A DNA stretch of 64,000 nt, from NCBI GenBank assembly GCA_965279355.1, contig OZ257155.1, positions 1,116,001 through 1,180,000 on the forward strand, in the 5' to 3' direction. Source of the DNA: G965279355 sp965279355 (lineage in GTDB: Bacteria > Pseudomonadota > Alphaproteobacteria > CACIAM-22H2). Positions 16,876 through 24,229 of this stretch are shown here, piece after piece; the stretch's first letter is position 1, and each line of letters begins with the position of its first letter. The notes beneath the pieces were generated by a model, which searched no databases, was not told where the DNA came from, and saw nothing but the letters and a program-made list of their open reading frames with translations. A program made the position numbers and the translations under genes.

Positions 16876-17796
16876 TCAGATATTCCGCTGCAGCTTGAAG
16901 ATATTGTTCAGGCCCACCCGCTCGATATAGTCGGCGTGGTCCTTGGGGCCGCGTACGAATTCGTTCAGGTACTCCTCCGCCTTGCCCTTGCTGACCAGAT
17001 CCACGTAACGCTTCATGTGATCGGCGTCGTTCTGGTAGCACTGCGGCGACACCGTCGGATGCGCGCCGAACGGCACATGCACGACAGCATCGACCATGTA
17101 GCCCGGCAATGTGACCCGCTGCGGGTTCTCGCGCGTGCGGTCCACGGACACGATCTTTTCCGTGCTGACGATCACAAAGTCGGCGGCCTGCGCCTTGTCG
17201 GGCTCCTGCTTGTTGCCGCCAAGAATCTGCGCATTGCCGTACTCATCGCATTCCTGCGCATGCAGCAGACAGATATCCGCGCGCAGCGGCGGGATCGCAT
17301 AGACCGTTTCGCCGGTGAACGGGTCCTTCACCTGCTTGAGATTCGGATTGAGCTTCGGCAGATCGGTGCCTTCGTAGACCCGCTCCAGCGGGATGAACGG
17401 CATGCCACCCGCGGCCGCGCGGGTCCCCAGCATGATGTAGGCCTCATCGGCCTCGACGATGTTGATGGTCTTGCCTTCGGCCGCCTTGCGGAAGGCCGGC
17501 GCGAAGCCCAGCAGCTCGAATCCCATGTAGCAGACAAGAAACGTATCGACACAGCCGGCGGCGATCAGCAGATCGGGGCCCATACCGGCACTCACCGGCG
17601 GAATGACGGTCAGATCTTTCGCACCCGCACGGATCGCCTCGCGCAGCAATGCCATCGGCGTATTCACGGTCTGCGAGCCGGCGAGCGAAATCCGCTTCTT
17701 GCCGGCGATGATCCTGCCGGCTTCCTCGAGCGAGATTTCCTTGCTCTTGCGCTGCGGCGGCGTGAACGAATTCAGGCCTGAATCTTGGTCTGTCAT
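16876..17796 (-). CDS. CoA-transferase family I alpha-type subunit (IpdA-like)
   Basis: The 306-residue protein is the partner of the downstream beta-type subunit. The N-terminal region ISLAGSQTVNTPMALLREAI is the strand-loop-helix that opens the family fold. MGFELLGFAPAFRKAAEG, INIVEADEAYIMLGTRAAAG and MPFIPLERVYEGTDLP follow in the order expected for glutaconate-CoA-transferase and IpdA proteins. Candidate acidic active-site residues are E94, E115 and E118. I chose the ATG at 17796, with CCGGAG six bases upstream; an ATG at 17832 would add 12 residues without a good site. It is divergent from a MarR regulator across about 90 bases that contain a TTGAT-AG-ATCAA palindrome. Confidence 0.83.
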   Translation of the reverse strand: MTDQDSGLNSFTPPQRKSKEISLEEAGRIIAGKKRISLAGSQTVNTPMALLREAIRAGAKDLTVIPPVSAGMGPDLLIAAGCVDTFLVCYMGFELLGFAPAFRKAAEGKTINIVEADEAYIMLGTRAAAGGMPFIPLERVYEGTDLPKLNPNLKQVKDPFTGETVYAIPPLRADICLLHAQECDEYGNAQILGGNKQEPDKAQAADFVIVSTEKIVSVDRTRENPQRVTLPGYMVDAVVHVPFGAHPTVSPQCYQNDADHMKRYVDLVSKGKAEEYLNEFVRGPKDHADYIERVGLNNIFKLQRNI

Positions 17797-17832
17797 TACG
17801 GCTCCGGAATCCGCCCTGGAAAAGTCGATCAT

Positions 17833-17844
17833 TGATAGATCAAC
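17833..17844. promoter_or_regulatory. Candidate MarR operator in the divergent promoter region
   Basis: TTGAT at 17833-17837 and ATCAA at 17840-17844 form a perfect inverted repeat with a two-base spacer. Further GATC/TTGATC sequence stands on either side (17827-17854). It lies between the IpdA-like gene and the MarR gene, the usual place for a site through which such a regulator controls both itself and the divergent operon. This is a prediction from position and symmetry only. Confidence 0.45.
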
Positions 17845-17887
17845 GATATTGATCCTGCAACGTGTTTGGTGTCAAGCTGACCTCCTC

Positions 17888-18367
17888 ATGCCCACCAACA
17901 CCGCCATCATCAAACTCCCGCTTTCGTCGGATGCGCCGGCTGGCGAATTCCTGACCCAGCGGGTTGGCGTGCTGCACAAGCTTCTGGAGCGGCAGACGGC
18001 GCGTATCCTGCTGCGCGATCATCAACTGACGCTCGCCGAGTGGCGGGTGCTGGCGCAGCTGTCCGCGCGGTCCCCCATGACCGTCCGTGCGATGTCAGAG
18101 GAAATGTTCGTCGATCGCGCCGAAGTCAGCCGTGCCGCCGCATCCCTCATCCGCCGCGGCCATGTCGAACGCGCCGGAGATCCCAAGGACCGCCGCAGCG
18201 CCTTCTTCTCCTGCACCCGCAAGGGCCGCGCCCTGTACGCAAAGATCCGCCCCATGCGCGAGCGCTTCCAGTCGTCGCTGGAGAAGCAACTGAGCCGCAC
18301 CGAGTTGGCGACCCTTTACAAGTCGCTCGATGCCCTCACCACCCATCTGCGCCGGGACGAGGACTGA
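17888..18367 (+). CDS. MarR family transcriptional regulator
   Basis: The 159-residue protein has the MarR winged-helix fold. The recognition region runs LTLAEWRVLAQLSARSPMTV to EEMFVDRAEVSRAAASLIRR, and the wing is HVERAGDPKDRRSAFF, with the conserved D-x-R-S/R. Members usually repress aromatic or hydrophobic compound catabolism and release DNA on binding the compound or its CoA ester. The ATG at 17888 has only a weak ribosome-binding site. The TGA stop is directly followed by the ATG of the acyl-CoA ligase gene, so the two are coupled. It probably controls that ligase and the divergent IpdAB-like genes. Confidence 0.88.
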   Translation: MPTNTAIIKLPLSSDAPAGEFLTQRVGVLHKLLERQTARILLRDHQLTLAEWRVLAQLSARSPMTVRAMSEEMFVDRAEVSRAAASLIRRGHVERAGDPKDRRSAFFSCTRKGRALYAKIRPMRERFQSSLEKQLSRTELATLYKSLDALTTHLRRDED

Positions 18368-19927
18368 ATGCTGCTGATCGGCGATCTCGTCACGCGCAAT
18401 GCGCGCCGCATGCCAGATCGCGAAGCGCTGGTCTGGCAGCATCAGCGCATCACCTGGTCGGAGCTCAACGCCCGCATCAACCGGCTGGCGAATACGCTGA
18501 TCCGCCTTGGCGTAACGCCGGGTAGCTGCGTCGTCTCCCTGCTGGAGAACTGCCCGGAATGGGTGGAGATGCATTTCGCCACCGCCAAGATCGGCGCCAT
18601 CGCGGTTCCCATCATGCCGCGTTCGGTGCCGCCGGAGATCGTACACATTGCCAACGATGTGCGCGCCCGGGTGATCCTGGTTGGACCCGATGGCGGCCCG
18701 TCGGTGAAAGCGGCCCTGCCGCAGCTCGGCAACGTCGATACGGTGATCGGCGTCGGCGCGCAGACGGCCTTTCCCGTCCACTACGACAGGCTGATCGCGG
18801 ATTCATCGCCCGATGAACCGGAAATCCAGGTCGATCCGGATTCCATCTCCGCCGTGAAGTACACCAGCGGCACCACAGGCAAGCCCAAGGGCTGCATGCG
18901 CAGCCATCGCCAGCTCCTCACCAACACGCTGATGTATCTGGCGCAGGTGCCGAAATACGAAAGCGACCGCGCCACGATCAGCTCGCCGTTTGCCGCGGGC
19001 TTCGCCGTCAGCCTGCTCAATGCCTATGTCGCGGCCGGGGCCACGACGGTCGTGCTTCCGAAATTCGATGCGCTGAATCTGTTCCAGACCATCGAAAAAG
19101 AGAAGATCACCCTCGCCTACGCCATCCTCGCGATCTTCGATGAATTCGTGCGTCACCCGGAGATCGAGAAATTCGACCTCAGTAGTTTGCGCCTGTTTAC
19201 CGGAACTAGCGGCACGCAGGACACGCTGGGCGGCATGCGGCGGCTGCGCGGACTCAGGAACTTCAAAAGCAGATTCTTCAATGCCTACGGCTCGACCGAA
19301 GCCGGCGGCTACATTACCTATCATCTGCCCGAGGATTTCGAGGCGGAGCTGGCCAATCCCGCTCTCGCGTCACGCGTGGAATCGATCGGACGCGAATCCC
19401 TGCTCTGCCGGATCGACTGCGTCGACGATGACCTGAAGCCGCTCCCGCAGGGCGAAGTCGGCGAGATGGCGGTCCGCGCCCCGTCCCTTTTCGCCGGATA
19501 CTGGAACCAGCCTGAGGAAACCGCGAAGGTGCTGCGCGGCGGCTACCTCGTCACCGGCGACATGGCCTACAAGGACAAGAACGGCTTCGTCTTCCTCGCC
19601 GGCCGAAAGCGCGACATGATCAAGACTGGCGGCATCAACGTCTACCCGGCCGAGATCGAGTCCGTGCTCGCCACGCATCAAAAAGTCACCGATGTCGCCG
19701 TCGTCGGCATCCCCGATGAGAAATGGGGAGAGATGGTCGTCGCCTGTGTCGTCTCGAAAGTGCGCTGCACGGAAGAAGAGCTGCTGACTTTCTGCGCCGA
19801 CAAGCTCGCCGGCTACAAGCGCCCGAAGGCAATCCACTTCATGGATCAATTGCCGCAGAACGAAACCGGCAAGATCGTGAAGAAGGCGCTGCGGGATATC
19901 GTGATCGCGGCGCAGGGAAAGCGCTGA
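18368..19927 (+). CDS. Acyl-CoA ligase, class I adenylate-forming (AMP-dependent synthetase)
   Basis: The 519-residue protein activates a carboxylic acid to its acyl-CoA through an acyl-adenylate. The P-loop reads YTSGTTGKPKGC (near residue 168), motif A5 is FNAYGSTEAGGY, the A7 Asp is in YLVTGDMAYKDKNGFVFLAG followed by RKRDMI, and the catalytic Lys is in LPQNETGKIVKKAL near the C-terminus. Length is typical for medium- or long-chain and aryl-CoA ligases. The ATG touches the stop of the MarR gene. With the divergent IpdAB-like pair, the setting suggests that the compound imported or made nearby is degraded as a CoA thioester. The acid cannot be named. Confidence 0.92.
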   Translation: MLLIGDLVTRNARRMPDREALVWQHQRITWSELNARINRLANTLIRLGVTPGSCVVSLLENCPEWVEMHFATAKIGAIAVPIMPRSVPPEIVHIANDVRARVILVGPDGGPSVKAALPQLGNVDTVIGVGAQTAFPVHYDRLIADSSPDEPEIQVDPDSISAVKYTSGTTGKPKGCMRSHRQLLTNTLMYLAQVPKYESDRATISSPFAAGFAVSLLNAYVAAGATTVVLPKFDALNLFQTIEKEKITLAYAILAIFDEFVRHPEIEKFDLSSLRLFTGTSGTQDTLGGMRRLRGLRNFKSRFFNAYGSTEAGGYITYHLPEDFEAELANPALASRVESIGRESLLCRIDCVDDDLKPLPQGEVGEMAVRAPSLFAGYWNQPEETAKVLRGGYLVTGDMAYKDKNGFVFLAGRKRDMIKTGGINVYPAEIESVLATHQKVTDVAVVGIPDEKWGEMVVACVVSKVRCTEEELLTFCADKLAGYKRPKAIHFMDQLPQNETGKIVKKALRDIVIAAQGKR

Positions 19928-19939
19928 CCGCACCGCAAC

Positions 19940-20053
19940 TTGTCATCCCAGCGAAAGCTGGGACCCAGGCGGTGCAATCCCTACGCAGTTACGCCGGAAC
20001 GTCCCTGTGGCTAACACCCAACGGCTGGGTCCCAGCTTTCGCTGGGATGACAA
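19940..20053. repeat. Paired palindromic repeat (REP/MITE-like), copy 1
   Basis: Two perfect 29-base inverted arms, 19940-19968 and 20025-20053, enclose 56 bases. Each arm can itself fold as CCCAGC-GAAA-GCTGGG, a six-base-pair stem with a GNRA tetraloop, and the outer ends are TTGTCATC and GATGACAA. The middle carries ACGTCCCTGTG, close to ACGTCCCAGTG at the same place in the 41.1 kb copy. It lies between the ends of the convergent acyl-CoA ligase and alpha/beta-hydrolase genes and could also stop transcription in both directions. Confidence 0.85.
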
Positions 20054-20062
20054 CGTATGGAT

Positions 20063-20845
20063 TTACGCCGTCAGCCAGCCCCGCATCACGTCGGCGATCT
20101 CCTCGGGCTGCTCCATCGTCGACATGTGACCGCAATTCTCGACGATGTGCAGGAATGAGTGCGGCAGCCGCGCCGCAATCTGCTCATGACGGGCCACGGG
20201 GCTCCAGCCATCTTCCCGGCCGACGAGAATCAGACTCAGGCTCGGTAGATCGATTTTAGAGAGAAGCGGTTCCGCGTCGGAACGATTGAGAAGTGCGTTG
20301 ATCTGTGCCGCGAAGATGTCGGGCGTCTTGCGCTCGATCATGTCGAGGATGGCATTCATCAGCGGCGCGTCGGTCAGTCGATCCGGATGCACCATGCCGC
20401 TCGCCCATTTCTCGCCCATGACGCGCATACCCTTCTCGCGGGCGATTGCCAGCAATTCATACCGCTCGCGCTTTTCCTTTTCGCCGGCTTCGCCAGCAGC
20501 AAAGCCGTGCACGCCGGTATCCATCAGGGCCAGGCGCGTCACGCGCTCCGGTGCCTGCCGCAACACCTCCAGCGCCACGCGACCCCCCATGGAGTGGCCG
20601 CACAGAGCGAATTTGGCCGGAGCGTCACGCAGCACCGACGCCGCCATACCTTGCAGCGTGTCGATGGTTCCGTAGTCGGGAATGCGGCTGTCCGCGATGT
20701 CGGACAGCAGGCTTACCTGCCGCTCCCAGACGACTGCATCGCAAAGCAGTCCGGGGAGCAGCAGGAGATTCTGTTTACTCAGCTTAGGTTCAGCCCGCCG
20801 TTGCCAGGTCCGCGGTCTTTCCAGACACCGGCGGCGAGCCGGCAT
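20063..20845 (-). CDS. Alpha/beta-hydrolase
   Basis: The protein has the alpha/beta-hydrolase fold. LLLLPGLLCDAVVWERQ leads into the oxyanion region. The nucleophile elbow is FALCGHSMGGRVALEV (Ser in GHSMG), the acid is probably the Asp in LILVGREDGWSPV, and the His lies in VENCGHMSTMEQPEE. Such enzymes in aromatic loci split ring-cleavage products, lactones or esters. The start is uncertain: the ATG at 20845 overlaps the ligB-like gene by 56 bases and adds a basic, non-family N-terminus. A CTG at 20782, ten bases after the ligB stop, would begin just before the conserved domain. It is the last gene of a ligA-ligB-hydrolase unit. Confidence 0.82.
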   Translation of the reverse strand: MPARRRCLERPRTWQRRAEPKLSKQNLLLLPGLLCDAVVWERQVSLLSDIADSRIPDYGTIDTLQGMAASVLRDAPAKFALCGHSMGGRVALEVLRQAPERVTRLALMDTGVHGFAAGEAGEKEKRERYELLAIAREKGMRVMGEKWASGMVHPDRLTDAPLMNAILDMIERKTPDIFAAQINALLNRSDAEPLLSKIDLPSLSLILVGREDGWSPVARHEQIAARLPHSFLHIVENCGHMSTMEQPEEIADVMRGWLTA

Positions 20846-21683
20846 CGGCTTCCTCGAGGATGATCTGGCCGAAGCCGGTGACCATCGGGTGGTAATAGTT
20901 ACGGTGTAGGCAGCGGATGTTGTTGGAAAGCGCGCCGCGCATCACCAGCCACATGATGACTTCGACGCCGTCGGCGCCGCCGAGTTCCATCAGTTCCTGA
21001 TGGCGCATGCGGGCCACGCGCTCGGGATCCTTCTCGATCAGCTCGAGGAACTTGCGATCCCATTCGTTGTTGTTGAAGCCGTAACGCTCGCCACTCAGCT
21101 GATGCGACAGGCCACCGGTGCCGAAGATGGCAACGCGGATATCCTTGTCATAGCTCTCGACGGCGCGGCGGATGGCCTGGCCGAGCTTGAAGCAGCGCAT
21201 GGCGCTCGGGATCGGCGGCTGCAGCACGTTGACCACAACGGGAACAATCGGCACCGCCCAGCGACGTTCCGGCGGGAACACGCAGGAGAGCGGCGTGAGG
21301 AAGCCATGATCGAGCGGCATTTCCTGACAGACCGCCATGTCGAATTCATCGTCGACCAGGGAGTGCGCAAGCTGCCACGCAAACTCCGCATGGCCCGGAA
21401 TCGGATCGAAGGGCCACTTGCCCCAGCCCTCGTCGGCAATCTCATGCACCGGCGCCACGCCCACGGCAAAGCACGGATACTTGTCGAAAAAGAACGTGTT
21501 CGCGTGATCGTTGGCGACCACGATCATGAGGTCGGGCTTCTGATCCTCAAGCCATTTCGCCATCGGCTTGTAGCCGTCGAAAAGCGGCTTCCAGGCCGGC
21601 GTATCCGCCTTGCCCTGGTTGTTGGCGACGGCGATCGAGGGCGAGTGCGGCGAGCCCATGCCGCCGATGATTTTTCCGGCCAT
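20790..21683 (-). CDS. ligB: Protocatechuate 4,5-dioxygenase beta subunit (LigB-type extradiol dioxygenase)
   Basis: The 297-residue protein is a class III extradiol dioxygenase catalytic subunit that opens the ring of protocatechuate or a close relative (gallate, 3-O-methylgallate) between carbons 4 and 5 using Fe(II) and oxygen. The iron ligands known from Sphingobium LigB line up with H13 (GSPHSPS), H60 (VVANDHANTF) and E241 (GADGVEVIMW), and the acid-base His with H194 (TGGLSHQLSG). Its ATG shares one base with the ligA stop (TGATG), as expected for the two subunits of one enzyme. An alpha/beta-hydrolase follows. The exact substrate cannot be fixed by sequence reading alone. Confidence 0.9.
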   Translation of the reverse strand: MAGKIIGGMGSPHSPSIAVANNQGKADTPAWKPLFDGYKPMAKWLEDQKPDLMIVVANDHANTFFFDKYPCFAVGVAPVHEIADEGWGKWPFDPIPGHAEFAWQLAHSLVDDEFDMAVCQEMPLDHGFLTPLSCVFPPERRWAVPIVPVVVNVLQPPIPSAMRCFKLGQAIRRAVESYDKDIRVAIFGTGGLSHQLSGERYGFNNNEWDRKFLELIEKDPERVARMRHQELMELGGADGVEVIMWLVMRGALSNNIRCLHRNYYHPMVTGFGQIILEEADAGSPPVSGKTADLATAG

Positions 21684-22114
21684 CAGCTTGCGTCCTTCAC
21701 ATTGCGGGTGGCCATGAACTCTTCGTAGGTCTGGCCACGCATCGCGGCCCCGGTCCGGTTCTGGCCGACACCGATGACGTTCGACAGCTTCAGCACCATG
21801 AACGTGCTGGTGCCGTAGCGGATCATGCCATTCCAGTCCTGGCGCTTGACGAGATCCTTCTCGTAATCCGTCAGCCCCGCATCGTTCATTACCTTCTCCG
21901 GATCGGCCTTGTAGGCCTCGCGGATCTTGGGGTCCATGAAGCTCATGCAGAACTTGCTGAAACGGTACCCGCGTGCGGCGCGCAATCCGGTGGTCGGATA
22001 GGTCCCCGAAATCGGCCGGCTGTAATCGATCTGCTTGCTGCGGATCGGCAGCACTTCCGGCTCCTCGAACGTCCCAGGCGGCGGAAATTCGGGCTCTTTC
22101 CAGTTTCTCAGCAA
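21683..22114 (-). CDS. ligA: Protocatechuate 4,5-dioxygenase alpha subunit (LigA-type)
   Basis: The 143-residue protein matches the small LigA subunit, which closes the active site of LigB. The recognisable core is RGYRFSKFCMSFMDPKIREA, then YEKDLVKRQDWNGMIRYG and NRTGAAMRGQTYEEFMATR. I chose a TTG start at 22114 because GGAGGA lies six bases upstream (22121-22126) and the length then matches the 139-residue Sphingobium protein. The ATG at 22174 would add 20 residues unlike the family. The stop overlaps the ligB start by one base. The gene is divergent from the DUF1932 dehydrogenase gene, and the 193 bases between hold both promoters. Confidence 0.87.
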   Translation of the reverse strand: MLRNWKEPEFPPPGTFEEPEVLPIRSKQIDYSRPISGTYPTTGLRAARGYRFSKFCMSFMDPKIREAYKADPEKVMNDAGLTDYEKDLVKRQDWNGMIRYGTSTFMVLKLSNVIGVGQNRTGAAMRGQTYEEFMATRNVKDAS

Positions 22115-22120
22115 AGCAGG

Positions 22121-22126
22121 TCCTCC
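22121..22126 (-). promoter_or_regulatory. Strong ribosome-binding site that sets a TTG start for ligA
   Basis: On the minus strand GGAGGA stands six bases before TTG at 22114-22112. It is a near-perfect Shine-Dalgarno sequence inside the longer reading frame that opens at 22174, and it argues that translation begins at this TTG. Confidence 0.7.
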
Positions 22127-22307
22127 AGACAGAATCGCGGGGCCACCATACCTAAAAAGACGCCCCCGGGACAATTACGGCGGGGCTGTCCGATGGGCCG
22201 CCACCCCACTCAGTTAAGCAATCCTAATAGCAATTTACAGCGTCCCCCTTGATAATACCGCCCCTGAAAGACGACCGCTGCCAAGCCGGGAGGGATCTCT
22301 AATAATC

Positions 22308-23213
22308 ATGGCGAATTCGCTCAAAATCGGGCTCATCGGCTATGGTGAAGTCGGAAAGATCCTGTCCCGCGCCTTGCGCCAGCAGGACATCGGCTGGGTC
22401 GGCGCCTGGGACATCCTGATGCCCGACGGCCCCGCGATGAAGGCCCACGCGAAAGATGCCGGCGTCGAGGCCTGCGCCTCGCTTGAGGACCTGCTGGGCA
22501 AGGCGGATATCGTCATCTCCGCCGTCACCGCGTCGAAAACGATGGAGGTCGCTAGAGAGACCGCGACGCACATCCGGCCCGGCATGTATTTCCTGGACCT
22601 GAACTCGGCCTCGCCCGGCACCAAGGCGAAAGCGGCGACGCTGATCGATGCCACGGGTGCCTCCTATGTCGAGGCCGGCGTGATGACCTCGGTGCCGCCC
22701 TACGGGATCAAGGTGCCGATGCTGCTCGGCGGCAAGGCGGCGAAGAAGCTGGCCGATATCCTCACGCCGCTCGGCTTCGACGCCAAGCCGGTGTCGGAAG
22801 AACTGGGCGTCGCCTCGGCGATCAAGATGTGCCGCAGCGTCATGATCAAGGGCCTGGAGGCGATCGTCATCGAGAGCTACACCACCGCGCGCCGCCACGG
22901 CGTCGAGGACTATGTGCTCCCGACCCTCAAGGAGACGTTTCCCGGCATCGACTGGGAGAAACAGGGCACGTATTTCTTCAGCCGCGTCGTCGAGCACGGC
23001 AAGCGGCGCGCCGAAGAGATGCGCGAAGCCGCCAACACGGTGAAGGAAGCCGGCTTCGATCCGTGGATGGCGACCGCCACCGCGGAGAAGCAGGATTTCG
23101 TCGCCACCCTCGCCCGCGAGGGACTCTTCAAGGACCTCGCTAAGGATGCCGGCTGGCGCGACTACGCCGACCGTCTCATCGACGGGCCGAAGCAGAAGAA
23201 ACGCTCGGCCTGA
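22308..23213 (+). CDS. NAD(P)-dependent dehydrogenase with DUF1932 domain (6-phosphogluconate dehydrogenase-like)
   Basis: The 301-residue protein has an N-terminal Rossmann domain with GLIGYGEVG (residues 8-16) and a helical C-terminal DUF1932 domain starting near SAIKMCRSVMIKGLEAI, where the Lys matches the catalytic Lys of the beta-hydroxyacid dehydrogenase superfamily. It is divergent from ligA and upstream of a Bug protein and a LigI-type lactonase. The 4,5-cleavage pathway needs a dehydrogenase (LigC, a Gfo/Idh-family enzyme) between LigAB and LigI, and no LigC is seen here. This protein may fill that step, although it comes from another family; that is inference. A role on another hydroxyacid is the alternative. 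Confidence 0.87.
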   Translation: MANSLKIGLIGYGEVGKILSRALRQQDIGWVGAWDILMPDGPAMKAHAKDAGVEACASLEDLLGKADIVISAVTASKTMEVARETATHIRPGMYFLDLNSASPGTKAKAATLIDATGASYVEAGVMTSVPPYGIKVPMLLGGKAAKKLADILTPLGFDAKPVSEELGVASAIKMCRSVMIKGLEAIVIESYTTARRHGVEDYVLPTLKETFPGIDWEKQGTYFFSRVVEHGKRRAEEMREAANTVKEAGFDPWMATATAEKQDFVATLAREGLFKDLAKDAGWRDYADRLIDGPKQKKRSA

Positions 23214-23244
23214 CCGTCTTTCAATTCAACACAGGGGAAAACAC

Positions 23245-24210
23245 ATGACCAAATGGCTCGTCGCTACGCTATGCGCCGCTCTGACCTGGACTGCGGCTCC
23301 GGCCAGCGCCCAGACCTATCCGACCAAGACCGTGCGTCTTATTGTTGGCTTCGGCACCGGCGGGGTCGCGGATATCGTGGCCCGCATCGTCGCACCGAAG
23401 CTCGGCGAAAGCCTGGGCCAGCAGGTGATCGTCGAGAACCGACCCAGCGCCGGCGGCATCATCGCGGCCGAGACGGTCGCGCGGTCCGAGCCCGACGGAC
23501 ACACGCTGCTGCTGATCTCAGGCGGCAATGCCGTGAGTTCCTCGCTGTTCAACACGCTGAGCTACGATCCGGTCAACGATTTCGGCATGGTCTCGACGCT
23601 CGGCTTCTTCGACCTGGTCCTGATCGTGTCGCCGACCTCGCCGCATCGCAGCCTGCGCGACCTGATCGCCGCCGCCAAGGACAAGCCGGGCTCGCTGAAT
23701 ATCGGCACCATCGGCACCGGCAGTACCCAGCACCTGACCGGCGAGCTGTTCCGCTCGCTGGCCGGCGTCAACATGGCGGCCGTGAATTATCGCGCGACCC
23801 CGGCCCTGCTCACCGCGCTGAAGGAAAACGAGGTTCAGGTCGCGACCGAGATCCTCGCCCCCGTCGCGGAGCAGATCAAAAATGGCGGCGTGCGCGCCCT
23901 CGCGGTCACGTCAACCAAGCGCTCGTCCATCGTGCCGGATGTGCCAACCTCGGCCGAAGCCGGCCTGCCGGGCTTTGAATCGACTTCGTGGAACGGCATT
24001 GCGGTTCCCGCCAAGACGTCGAAGGCGATCGTCGATCGCCTGAACGCCGAAGTCATGAAGGTCGTCGGCCAGGCCGATGTGAAGCAGCGCCTGCTCGAGC
24101 TTGGCATCGAGGCACGCGGCAGCACGCCGGAATGGCTGAAGGAATTCTTCGCATCGGAATCCCAGAAATGGGGCCGTGTCATCCAGGCCGCGAAAATTCC
24201 AAAACAGTAA
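23245..24210 (+). CDS. Bug-family (TctC-type) periplasmic solute-binding protein
   Basis: The 321-residue protein begins with a signal peptide (MTKWLVATLCAALTWTAAPA, cleavage near ASAQ), then the family-typical YPTKTVRLIVGFGTGGVADI. Further Bug landmarks are ENRPSAGGIIAAETVARSEP, LNIGTIGTGSTQHLTGELFR and DVPTSAEAGLPGFE. Bug proteins bind carboxylates or aromatic acids for tripartite tricarboxylate transporters. AGGGGAAA precedes the ATG at 23245, and a longer reading frame upstream overlaps the previous gene. No permease is adjacent; the nearest TctAB pair is about 7 kb away. It lies between the DUF1932 and ligI-like genes and so probably captures an aromatic acid for this pathway. Confidence 0.9.
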   Translation: MTKWLVATLCAALTWTAAPASAQTYPTKTVRLIVGFGTGGVADIVARIVAPKLGESLGQQVIVENRPSAGGIIAAETVARSEPDGHTLLLISGGNAVSSSLFNTLSYDPVNDFGMVSTLGFFDLVLIVSPTSPHRSLRDLIAAAKDKPGSLNIGTIGTGSTQHLTGELFRSLAGVNMAAVNYRATPALLTALKENEVQVATEILAPVAEQIKNGGVRALAVTSTKRSSIVPDVPTSAEAGLPGFESTSWNGIAVPAKTSKAIVDRLNAEVMKVVGQADVKQRLLELGIEARGSTPEWLKEFFASESQKWGRVIQAAKIPKQ

Positions 24211-24229
24211 CGTCTGCGCGACGCGATCG

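Noticed and set aside
19940..20053. CRISPR-like repeat pair
   Set aside because: Only two arms in inverted orientation with no regular spacers and no cas genes; they are palindromic REP-like elements.
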